64,000 bases of DNA from Catellicoccus marimammalium M35/04/3. GTDB taxonomy: Bacteria; Bacillota; Bacilli; Lactobacillales; Catellicoccaceae. A program made the translations under genes and the position numbers. The stretch is taken from assembly GCF_000313915.1 (NCBI RefSeq), contig NZ_AMYT01000017.1, positions 186,001-250,000 of the forward strand, written 5' to 3'. This document shows, piece by piece, positions 16,726 through 26,500 of the stretch. The notes beneath the pieces are model-generated. The model was not told where the DNA came from. It saw nothing but the letters and a program-made list of their open reading frames with translations, and ran no database searches. Position 1 is the stretch's first letter; each line of letters opens with the position of its first letter.

Positions 16726-18813
16726 TCATTTTTCTCTAGGAAAAGAACTTCTTTCAATAAGGCAATCTTTTCGATGTAATTTTTCTAAAAATATCTCTTG
16801 CCAAAGAGTTAGCGAAATAGTATTCATCAAAGTAATCTTTATATTTTGGAATAAGAACGCATAATAAAAACTTGTTGTAAAAGGAAGATATACTCTTTGT
16901 CCTTGAGATAACCATTTATTAATACTGTAAATTCCTTGTTGATTTACATAAGCATAAACGAATTCATTCGTCGATAAAGAAGAAAGTTGATCATATAAAA
17001 TTACTTCTTTCTCTTGTTTTTGAATGTTTGTTTCCTCTTTCCAATAAAAACAATAATCTAAAGGATAATAGCTTTTCCCTTCTTGGATTAAACATTCGTC
17101 AACTAAATAAATAGTTCCTACTTCCTGGATATGGATATAAAACTCCCATTCTCGTTTTTTATCTCGGAAAAGATAAGGATGCTCTTTGTCATCTATTCCT
17201 GTTTTTATTCCCATATTTTCTGATTCTAGATATACATATAAATAATCTGCCCATTGAATTAGTTCGATAAAAAAAGATTCAATTTCTTTTTTCTCACGTT
17301 TTCGATTTTGACTCTTTTGTACATATTGAATTCCTTTGTTCAAAATTGTGATATATTGCTGTAATTGATTTTTCATTTTCTCAATCGATGGTAATTTCTT
17401 CAAATCTCCTGTTTGATAGTATTCTTTCCATTTTTGATAGAAAAAGACCGTTTTTTTCTTTAAAAAAGGTAAATAAGAATTCCATTGTCGAGTTTGCTTT
17501 TCAGAAGGAAATTCAATTTTACTTGCAAAATCTTCTTTCGTTAATTGCTGTTGCCAATGCTTAAACTTTTGTAGAGATAAATATTCTTTTGTATTTTCTT
17601 CTAATAAAAAAGAAAAATAAGTAGCTTCATCCACATATAACGTATTTCGAATTGGATTTTCTTCTTCTTCATATTCTAAAAAACGTTCTTGAGTCATTAT
17701 AATATGTGCTTGATGTTTTATTCTTTCCTCTTGACGAACTAAAAAATCATAAGAATAGGTTCTTTTTCTTTTTTGTAAAAAAGATAGTCCCCTATGAGCG
17801 ATTTGTTGGAAAAAATTAGGACGAATTTTCAATCTTAATTCATGAAAACATCCTGTCTTTGTCTCTGTTAACCAAATCAATAATTTAATTTGTAATCTAC
17901 GGACCTCATCTGAATTTGACTCGTCCCAATGATTTTGAAATAATTCCAAATCAATATATTCAGAAGCACAATCCCAAACTTCATACCCTTTTTCCGTCCA
18001 ACGTTGATACTCATATTTAGGAATTAAACATAAACTATTTTTTTTCTTTTTTTTCATTTCTTCATAAGCAAAAAAACGATCTTTTTGTGGCAATTCTATA
18101 CCTATCGTTTTTTGTTGACCTACTTCAGCAAATGATAATGTGTCATCTTCTTTTTCTTTACGTAATAAAGAAAAGATGCCAATTTTAATATATTTAGGAT
18201 CAAGTTCCTTTTCCAAGGATATGAAATCGGCAAAAAATTCTCCTGTATTCTCATAAAAACAATCCGCATAACGTACGACTCGTTTTTGAATATGTGCAGG
18301 TAAACTCTGCCACTTTGTTTTTAGCGCCAAAAAAAGTTCAACTGTTGCTTCAACATCACTATCTGCTCGATGCGCATGACAATGAGTCAGTTTCAATTCT
18401 TTAGCTAAATTTTGTAATCGATATCCTTCTACGGTTGGAAATAATACCTCTGCTAACTGCACAGTATCTATGACAGGGCAAGAAAGAGGAGTCAATCCTT
18501 CTTGCTCAAATTGCATATTTAAAAAATTAACATCGAATTGTGCATTATGTGCGACTAAAGTACAATCAGTCAATAAATCATGTAAAATGGAAGCTACATC
18601 ACAAAAATAAGGAGCATCTTTTACCATTTCTTCTGTAATTCCCGTTAATTGAGTAATTCCTTCATGAATAGGCGTTTCTGGATTAATAAACGTATTAAAA
18701 CGTTGAATTACTTTGTCTTTTTGAACCAATGCACAAGCAAATTGGATCATCTTTCCTTTTTTAAAACTTGAATTCGTTGTCTCGATATCAATAATCGCAT
18801 ACGTTTTCTTCAC
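16726..18813 (-). CDS. dinG: DinG-family protein: intact DEDDh exonuclease, degenerate helicase part
   Basis: This 695-residue protein starts with a GTG codon preceded by GAGG. Residues 1-165 form a complete DnaQ-like 3'-5' exonuclease with DEDDh residues Asp9, Glu11, Asp94, His148 and Asp153. The remainder still aligns by eye with Firmicutes DinG: WLTETKTG at 314-321, and YVDEAT at 393-398 in the place of the DEAH box. No Walker A GxGKT/S is present between 200 and 310. Neither the SATL nor the GxFWEG motif of helicase domain 2 is seen. It is about 230 residues shorter than usual DinG. It follows clc by 21 bp and precedes ypmB. Confidence 0.85.
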   Translation of the reverse strand: MKKTYAIIDIETTNSSFKKGKMIQFACALVQKDKVIQRFNTFINPETPIHEGITQLTGITEEMVKDAPYFCDVASILHDLLTDCTLVAHNAQFDVNFLNMQFEQEGLTPLSCPVIDTVQLAEVLFPTVEGYRLQNLAKELKLTHCHAHRADSDVEATVELFLALKTKWQSLPAHIQKRVVRYADCFYENTGEFFADFISLEKELDPKYIKIGIFSLLRKEKEDDTLSFAEVGQQKTIGIELPQKDRFFAYEEMKKKKKNSLCLIPKYEYQRWTEKGYEVWDCASEYIDLELFQNHWDESNSDEVRRLQIKLLIWLTETKTGCFHELRLKIRPNFFQQIAHRGLSFLQKRKRTYSYDFLVRQEERIKHQAHIIMTQERFLEYEEEENPIRNTLYVDEATYFSFLLEENTKEYLSLQKFKHWQQQLTKEDFASKIEFPSEKQTRQWNSYLPFLKKKTVFFYQKWKEYYQTGDLKKLPSIEKMKNQLQQYITILNKGIQYVQKSQNRKREKKEIESFFIELIQWADYLYVYLESENMGIKTGIDDKEHPYLFRDKKREWEFYIHIQEVGTIYLVDECLIQEGKSYYPLDYCFYWKEETNIQKQEKEVILYDQLSSLSTNEFVYAYVNQQGIYSINKWLSQGQRVYLPFTTSFYYAFLFQNIKITLMNTISLTLWQEIFLEKLHRKDCLIERSSFPREK

Positions 18814-18834
18814 TGTTATAGCCTCATCTCTTTT

Positions 18835-20037
18835 TTACTTTTGTGTAAAGACACTATATTTCCCAGAGCAAATATAGCTAGTAATGGTGACAAAGAAAAA
18901 GAAAATTGCTCCTTTCCCACCAAATAATTCAATTCCTAAAATAAAACAAGTTAACGGAGTATTTGTTGCTGCCGCAAAAACTCCTAAAAATCCTAGTGCA
19001 GAAATGAAACTGGCATCAAATGGAACCCAACGGCTAAGAAAATGTCCAAAATTGGAGCCAATATCAAATAAAGGCGTTAAGGTTCCCCCACGAAATCCTG
19101 TTCCTACACATATCATAGTATAGAGTAGTTTCCAAAAAAACCCAAATGGAGATGGAGTACCATCAATAGCTTCCTTTTGCATCGCCGAACTTAACCCTAA
19201 ATATTCTATATTATGAAAAATCAAAGTTAAAATGACAACACATAATCCTCCTAAAAAAGTAATCCAAACAGGATTTTTAATCCAAGTTTGCATTGACTTT
19301 TGCACTAAAGAAATACCAAAACGGTAACAACGACCGATACAAGCAAAAAGAATACTAATGATAAATAACCACACAAAAGTCATTAATTCTTCTTTTGGAT
19401 AACCAGTCACAGAAAAAACTCCTCTTTGATGTAAGTCAAAACAAGTCGTCACCCAATAAGATAATAGAGACGTCATAAATACAGGATAAATTGCATCTAA
19501 GCGAAAAGAGCGAGCTTTTGAAATTTCTAAAGCAAACAATGTTCCTGCGACAGGAGTGCCAAAGGTACAAGCAAACCCTGCTCCTAATCCACAAGTAATT
19601 AACCATTGTTTTTCTATGTCTGTAAATCGAAAATAGAAATGCTGATCTACTTGATCAATCATTCCACCTGCTAATTGAGTCGCAATGTCTTCTCGACCGA
19701 TTGAGGCTCCAAACCAATGAGAAGCAATCGTACCTAACATGGATACAGGAATTGCTCGAAAAGGAATTTTTTCTTCAGATCCATTGGCTTTGGCAATTAA
19801 TAATTTATTTCCTACTTGACTTGTTAAATGAAAATATTGATACATATAAGTTACCGCTGCACCAACAAAAGGTAAGCCTAAAATCATTATTGGATGCAAG
19901 GCTCGGACTTGCTCTCCTTTATTAATCGCTAAAATATAAATGGAAATAATACTCCCACATAAAATGGCTAAAATAAAAGAAATTACTAGCCATTTTAAGA
20001 CATAATATACTGTTGCATGAATTGAATGTTCTTTCAT
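18835..20037 (-). CDS. ClC-family anion channel/antiporter, possibly fluoride type
   Basis: A 400-residue membrane protein with about ten hydrophobic segments. ClC signatures are ASIGREDIATQ (GREGP region, external-gate Glu kept), GFRGGTLTPLFDIG (GGxFxP region) and AAATNTPLTCFILGIE. The GSGIP anion-selectivity motif is replaced by VGNKLLI. An Asn after the Gly at that place is reminiscent of the fluoride/proton antiporter (CLC-F) branch, so fluoride export is possible but unproven. It lies 41 bp after addA and 21 bp before dinG, with no terminator between them, so it is probably co-transcribed. Confidence 0.82.
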   Translation of the reverse strand: MKEHSIHATVYYVLKWLVISFILAILCGSIISIYILAINKGEQVRALHPIMILGLPFVGAAVTYMYQYFHLTSQVGNKLLIAKANGSEEKIPFRAIPVSMLGTIASHWFGASIGREDIATQLAGGMIDQVDQHFYFRFTDIEKQWLITCGLGAGFACTFGTPVAGTLFALEISKARSFRLDAIYPVFMTSLLSYWVTTCFDLHQRGVFSVTGYPKEELMTFVWLFIISILFACIGRCYRFGISLVQKSMQTWIKNPVWITFLGGLCVVILTLIFHNIEYLGLSSAMQKEAIDGTPSPFGFFWKLLYTMICVGTGFRGGTLTPLFDIGSNFGHFLSRWVPFDASFISALGFLGVFAAATNTPLTCFILGIELFGGKGAIFFFFVTITSYICSGKYSVFTQK

Positions 20038-20078
20038 TATTCTCTCTTTCTATATATCGTACTTTTTATAATTCTTTT

Positions 20079-23000
20079 CTATTCTTCTATTAATAGCCAA
20101 TCATTTTCTGATAATAAAATCAGGATGGGTACAATTTTCTTTTCTGGATATGTACCCTGTAACGCCTTCGCATATAAGCGTAACTGTCCGTAATATTCAT
20201 CTTTCATTCGTTTTTTAAATGTATCTTTACGTTCATACTTACGGCGCAAGTTCGTCTTATAATCATATAATAACACCCAATCTTCTAAGACGATATAACC
20301 ATCAATAATTCCGTGAACTAAAACATCCTCTTTTTCTACAGGAAAAAGACCTGAAAATGCTTGTTCACAATATAAATGAGCGTGGTGTTCTTTAAAAAAT
20401 TGCCCTAATGGACTATGAACGAATTTTAATAAAGTAGTATAATCTAGTTTTTGTGCGACGAGAAGATCTAATTTTCCTTTATGTACTAATTCATTACTTA
20501 GCTCAATGAAAGTATCTAATGTAATATCTTTTGTCCAATCTAAATATTGTAAAAGTAAGTGCATCGCGCTTCCCAATTGAGCTCTTGTCACTTCTTTTTG
20601 ACTTTCCTGCCAATTAGGTTGTTTCCAATTTGTACTTTTTTCTTTAAAGAAAGAAGCTCCTTGTTCCTCTAATTGAACAATATCAGGATCGCTAAATTCA
20701 TGTTTTAAATGAGAAACAGATTGATAACTTTGAATCTCTGTTTGTGCTTCATAATGATATTTTTGTTGCAATACAGCTTCTACTTCTTGCCAAGTTTTTT
20801 CTGCTGCTTTTTCTTTTGCTGGCTCAACGGTAGTAATAAACTCGAGTTTCTTTTGTTTTTGTTCCCAAAAATTTCTAAAAATTTGCTCTATTTCTTGCTC
20901 ATTTTTCTTCCAAGGAAAATGATAAGTCGCACTAGATGCAGCTAAGATCCAATTCATAAAGGAATTATTTTTTTCTAAAGGTAAGGAAATCGTTTCTCTT
21001 GCTTCAATTTCTGTTTCTTTCCCAAAACCAACGACAAATAACTTTTCTCTCGCACGAGTAATGGCTACATATAAAATACGCAACTCCTCTTCTAAATATT
21101 CTTTTTTCGCTTCTTCGGCTACTGCTTGATACGTATAATTACGAATTGTCTTTTGATAAGGGAGCTGTTCTTTTTCTTTAGCAAAGTCAGAAATTTGACG
21201 ATACTTTAATCCTAAATGATTTTTATTACTAAAAATCACTAAATCTTTATTATTTTTTAGCTGTAAACTTTGATCCATTTGATATAAATAAACAAAGGGA
21301 TATTCTAATCCTTTACTTCCATGAATGGTCTGCAAAATAACTGCATTTTCTTTTTGAATGCCTTCTAGTTCTTTATTATTTTTTACTAAACGACGGACAT
21401 ATCGTAAAAAAGATGACAACCCTCGATATTCCAAAGCTTCAAAGGCTTCTGCTTGTTCATAAAGTAAAGATAAATTTCTCTGTCTTTGTTCTCCATTATC
21501 AAAAGCTAGTTGATAAGTGACAATTTGCGTTTGTTCATAAATATCCCATAATAACTCTCGAACAGAGATATTTCTTTTTCTTTGTTGCCAAAAGGATAAT
21601 TGTTCCAAAAATTGAGCTAAACGTTCATCTTTTTCAGCCCATACTTTTGCTTGCAAATAAATACTTTGCTTTCCTTCTTCTTTTTGATAGTGACGCAAAT
21701 CCATTAATTCTTGTTCCTTCATTCCGACAAAAGGCGAACGCAATACCGCTACAAATGGGATATTTTGGTAGGGATTTTCAATAATTTCTAATAATGCTAG
21801 TACTTGTTGCACTTCAATGGCTTGGAAATAATTCATATTTTTACTACGAACCGTAGGAATTTTATATTTGGCTAAAATATTTTCTACAATGCTTAATCCC
21901 ACATTGCTACGACTTAAAATCGCAATATCATGGTAAGAAAGAGGATGATTTTCTTCTTTTCCTTGAATATAAATTTCTTTTCCTAATTGTTCTTGAATGG
22001 ATTGAGCAATTAGATGTGCTTGTAATTTCTTTTCATCCAATTTTCCTTCTTGGAAGAACGCATCTTGCAATTCTTTGGATTCTTCTATCGTTTCTTGCCA
22101 TTCTTCTGGTATTTTTATTTCTTCACAGGTTAACCATTCGGTCGTAGCATCCCAGCTTTGTGAATAAGTAGCTCCTGCCCGTAAAGCCTCTTTTTCATCA
22201 TAAGAAATACCACCAAAAGCATCTGTCATCGTTTTTTCAAATACCGCATTTGCAAAATCAAGAACTTCTTTACGAGAACGGAAATTATCTCGTAAAGAAA
22301 TTACTTTTCCTTTTTGCTGATCTTCTAAATATAAAGTCCGTTTAGCGATAAAATTATGTGGATTCGCTTTTCGGAATTGATAGATACTTTGTTTAGCATC
22401 TCCCACCATGAAATAATTATCTCCTCGACTAATCGTTGATAAAATATTTTCTTGTAGGTCGTTCACATCTTGATATTCATCCACAATCACTTCAATGAAT
22501 TGTTCTTGATATAAACGAACTAATTCGGGTTGTTCTTGTAATAATTGTTGAACGTTTTTAGCCACATCACTAAAGGTAGCTACTCCCTTTTCTTTGCGCC
22601 ATTCTTTTTCTAATTGGCGAATTTCATAAATACTTTCTAATAATTCAATGGCCAATTCTTTACTAATTGCTTCTTCTTTTTGAGATTCAAATGCTTCTTT
22701 TAGTAGCTTTTGGTCTTCTTTTAGTGCAGTATTGGTAAAAGGATTTGTACCTTTCAGTTCTACTCTAGGTGGCTTTCGCAGTCCTTTAGGAACTTCTGAC
22801 CAAGCTTGTTTCCCCTCTAACGCTTGACAAAATTGTTGATAAATTTCTGTTCCTTTTTCAAAAAAAGAAGTACCTTCTATTGCAAAAGCGTTATCACTCA
22901 AAAAGAAAGACATTTCTTTGGCGATAGATAATAATTTTTGTTGGTAATATTCTTCTTTATGATCAAACCAATACAACCATTGTTGATATAACGCTTCTTC

Positions 23001-23555
23001 ATCAGCAGTTGCATCTAGCTCTTGATTTGCCATAACAAATACTCTCTGTAGAGCAGCTAAATCTTGGAATTGTTGGAATAGTAAAGGATGCTTTTGTAAT
23101 CGAACTTGTTCTTCAAACCAAGTATCGAACGTTTCTTCTTGCATCTCCATTTGTTCCACTTTTTCGGTTAATAATTGAATTTTGGGATCTAATTCTAATA
23201 AATAATAATATTTTTGTAAGACTTGTAAACAAAAACTATCAATCGTACAAATCATCGCGCTAGGTAATTTTACTAGTTGGTCTTGCAACCAACGCTTCTG
23301 CTCTTTCTCTTTTTCTTTTTGAATTGCTTTTTGTAATAATGATTTTAAGCGCTGTTTCATCTCATTGGCAGCATCATTGGTAAAAGTTACAACGAGTAAT
23401 TGATCGAGAGATACTTTTTTTTCTTGGATTAAAAATAAAATATGCTCAATTAATACCATCGTTTTCCCTGAGCCTGCCGAAGCAGAAACAAGTAAATTAT
23501 TCCCTTCATGTTCAATAATTCTTTTTTGTTCTTCAGTATAATGTACTTCAGCCAT
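20079..23555 (-). CDS. addA: ATP-dependent helicase/nuclease subunit A (AddA/RexA)
   Basis: The UvrD-like helicase and nuclease subunit (1158 residues) of the AddAB complex, which resects double-strand breaks for RecA repair. The Walker A motif SASAGSGKT is at about 24-32, and motif II is VDEYQDVNDLQ. Further helicase motifs include GDAKQSIYQFR and VILQTIHGSKGLEYP. The C-terminal RecB-like nuclease has GIIDGY and LYDYKTN. It starts 20 bp after addB and the two are surely co-transcribed. The length is slightly below the family norm. Confidence 0.96.
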   Translation of the reverse strand: MAEVHYTEEQKRIIEHEGNNLLVSASAGSGKTMVLIEHILFLIQEKKVSLDQLLVVTFTNDAANEMKQRLKSLLQKAIQKEKEKEQKRWLQDQLVKLPSAMICTIDSFCLQVLQKYYYLLELDPKIQLLTEKVEQMEMQEETFDTWFEEQVRLQKHPLLFQQFQDLAALQRVFVMANQELDATADEEALYQQWLYWFDHKEEYYQQKLLSIAKEMSFFLSDNAFAIEGTSFFEKGTEIYQQFCQALEGKQAWSEVPKGLRKPPRVELKGTNPFTNTALKEDQKLLKEAFESQKEEAISKELAIELLESIYEIRQLEKEWRKEKGVATFSDVAKNVQQLLQEQPELVRLYQEQFIEVIVDEYQDVNDLQENILSTISRGDNYFMVGDAKQSIYQFRKANPHNFIAKRTLYLEDQQKGKVISLRDNFRSRKEVLDFANAVFEKTMTDAFGGISYDEKEALRAGATYSQSWDATTEWLTCEEIKIPEEWQETIEESKELQDAFFQEGKLDEKKLQAHLIAQSIQEQLGKEIYIQGKEENHPLSYHDIAILSRSNVGLSIVENILAKYKIPTVRSKNMNYFQAIEVQQVLALLEIIENPYQNIPFVAVLRSPFVGMKEQELMDLRHYQKEEGKQSIYLQAKVWAEKDERLAQFLEQLSFWQQRKRNISVRELLWDIYEQTQIVTYQLAFDNGEQRQRNLSLLYEQAEAFEALEYRGLSSFLRYVRRLVKNNKELEGIQKENAVILQTIHGSKGLEYPFVYLYQMDQSLQLKNNKDLVIFSNKNHLGLKYRQISDFAKEKEQLPYQKTIRNYTYQAVAEEAKKEYLEEELRILYVAITRAREKLFVVGFGKETEIEARETISLPLEKNNSFMNWILAASSATYHFPWKKNEQEIEQIFRNFWEQKQKKLEFITTVEPAKEKAAEKTWQEVEAVLQQKYHYEAQTEIQSYQSVSHLKHEFSDPDIVQLEEQGASFFKEKSTNWKQPNWQESQKEVTRAQLGSAMHLLLQYLDWTKDITLDTFIELSNELVHKGKLDLLVAQKLDYTTLLKFVHSPLGQFFKEHHAHLYCEQAFSGLFPVEKEDVLVHGIIDGYIVLEDWVLLYDYKTNLRRKYERKDTFKKRMKDEYYGQLRLYAKALQGTYPEKKIVPILILLSENDWLLIEE

Positions 23556-23575
23556 AATCTTTTGAGTAAAGCGAC

Positions 23576-26500
23576 TTACTCTTTTCCTTTCTTCAATTTT
23601 TCAAAAAGTTCGTCGACATTTTGGACCGAACTTCCTTTTTGATATTGATTCGTTTCTGTTGAAAACTGACAAATACTATGGAATGGACAATGTTGACAAC
23701 TCTTTTCATTACGAGGACGAATCGAGCAGTCTCCATCATAAATATTTTGTACTGCTTGTTTAATATCTGCTTTATTTTTTTCCACTAATTGTGTCATTTG
23801 CTCTTCCGTTAATCCAGCGGCATATTCCTTTTTTGGGCTTCCCAATAAATGATATACTTCTTTTTCTTTAGGTAGTCCTTCTTTTAAAGCAATTCCCTCC
23901 CAACGAATTTGTGAACTAATCTTAATCTGATCTTTTTCTTGTAAATCGTTATTTTCTAAAGGAACAAAATATGCACCATCTAAATGAATTTCCTCGACCT
24001 CTTCTTTTGGTAACGAAAAAGCTTGACGGAGAGCTTCTTGGTTTTCTTGCAATACTGCAATATAAGTCAATAATTGTAAAGCATCCCCAACATCGACACC
24101 ATTCGCTCTTAATTTTTTAGCTTTTGATTTATAATCTAGCAATTGATAATATCTTTCTTTGCCGACTTTTAATAAATCTAACCGGTCAATTCGTCCTTTT
24201 AAACCAATAGTAATAGGTACTTCTTTTCCAGTTTCATCTTCTGTGTGAATGCTTAAATTAGGAGCTATCAATTGATTAGGATAGATTTTGTCTCGTTCTG
24301 GCACAAAACGAATCTCGGTTAAGGAGTCTTCATATTGAATATCTTCTTGTATTTCCATTTCATAATGTAAAATCGCACAGACATTTTGGAACAATCGTTT
24401 TAATTGTTGATTTTCAAAGCGATTCTTTTCATTTGCTTGATAGACAGAATATATCTTTTCTCCCTCTAATTCTTTTAACACCGATTGACATAAATCATAT
24501 AATTCTTGCGTAGATAAAACATGGAAATTTTGTTTTCTTTGACGTAATTCTTTCATTAAAACATCTAATGCTTCGTGTAAAAAGTTTCCATGCATCCGAT
24601 AATCTGGTTGATATTCTTCTAGTGGTTCTAACTGTAATCCTTTTTGTAAATAATAGCGATAAGGACAGGTTAAATATCCACTCAATTGACTTACTGATGT
24701 AATAAACTGATGTTCTTTACCAAATGGTTCATCATAATAATCAAAGATTTGATCTTTACGTAAAGACTCGGCTTGATTTTCTAAAAACAGACCTTGCCAA
24801 AGAGTTGGAAATTTTTGTTGACAAGAAGTTAAACATTTTTGCCAAGTTGGATCTAAAGGAAAAATTCCTGTTTGTTCTTTACGATATAAAGTAAGAGCGA
24901 CCGCATTATTTTGTTGCCCATTGGCTAAATATTCTTTTTGGAAGGTACCATTTTGTGGGAATAAAAAGATAGATTTAGTTTCTACTCCTAATTCTTTCAT
25001 CCATTGATAATAAGGAGACATTTCTCCTTTACTTTGAGCATAGCTTAAATATAATTTTTCTTTAGCGGTAGTCATTGCTAAATAGGCATGATAATATTCA
25101 TGATTCATCATCGTAATCGTATCTTTACCCAAGTAGCACTGTGGATAATCTTCTAAATACGTAGTTAAATGCATTCGTTCTTCATCGCTAAGTAACGTAT
25201 CATTACTCATCACTTTTGGTAAATGCAATTCATCTCCACCGATAATAAAGCAAACTTTTGTTTTTACCATTCTAGGACGCATAATATCGGCAATATGTAC
25301 TTCATCTACTGTATTTGGAATCGAAGAATAGGTTCTACTTCTTAGTCCTTCGATAAATAATTCAAAAAAGAGATTCTCTTCTTTTTGATAAGGATAAGCT
25401 CCTAATAATTGATTCATTTCTTCTACTAAAGCGACAAATTGATTCCACACTTCTTCATTTTTATCTACTTCTTCTTTTTGTAATTCTTCTAGAACGTGCC
25501 AAGAAAGTAGTTGTTGATACAAAGCTTGTAATACTTCACGATAGGTATTTTTCTCTGCAAAAATTTGATGGATGTCTGCTAACAATTGACGAACAAAACG
25601 TGCTACATAAGTTATGGCTTCTGTTAATTTAGCAATCGCTTTTTCATCCCCTTCTTTTAATTGGCTCCCACGGTAAGGGAATTCTTCTTTTTGCCAATCT
25701 CTTCCATCATACCCACTTGTTTCCATAAAAATTTCTGCAAGAGAAATCCATTGGGACCATTCCTCAAACGAAACAAAATCTGTTAATTCCCGGTTTTGAA
25801 CTTCTTCTTTTTCTTCTTCCATTGTGAACGCTGCTTGATATTCTTCTAGAGCTTGCGTTTGCTGGTCTTTTTCATATTGTTCTTTTTCTTGCTCAGACCA
25901 AATTTCTTCATAGGTTGGACGAACTAAACCTGTTTTTAGAAAGTCAAAAACAAACTGTGCCTGATGTGGGTATTGTTCGATTTTAAATAAAGATTCCAAT
26001 AAAATCGTTAAAGAGTGGTGCGCCATATTTTGCGATTCTCCTAGATGATATGGAATTTGATATTTATGAAAAATAGGCGCAAAATGTGAATGATATCCTT
26101 CTAAATTACGAGTAAAAATCGTAATGTCTCGATAGCGATAGTTCTCTTCTCGAACCAGTTGATAGATTGTTCGTGCTACTTGCTCTACCTCTGCTAATTC
26201 ATCCTCTGCTTTCCATAACATTACCGATTGAGGTAAAGAATAATTAGAAGTTTTTCCCTCATCAAACGTTTGCCACACTTGTGACATTGAGGCTAATGGA
26301 TATTCCTCTTTTGGCGCTAAAAAGCATAATGGATAAGGTTCTTCTGCCAGAATAGCTAAACGTTTGGCTAATTGTTTTTGACTCTCATATAATGAACTCA
26401 TACTTCCTGTCAATGGATGATCTGGACTGATAACACTGACGATTAATTGAGAGCGTTTTGCCAGTAAAGATAGAATTTCTAGTTCTTCTGCGGTAAAACG

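Noticed and set aside
18030-18065. Homopolymer A-run in dinG as a frameshift that destroyed the helicase
   Set aside because: DinG-like sequence (WLTETKTG, DEAT) continues in the same frame after the run, so no frameshift is needed.
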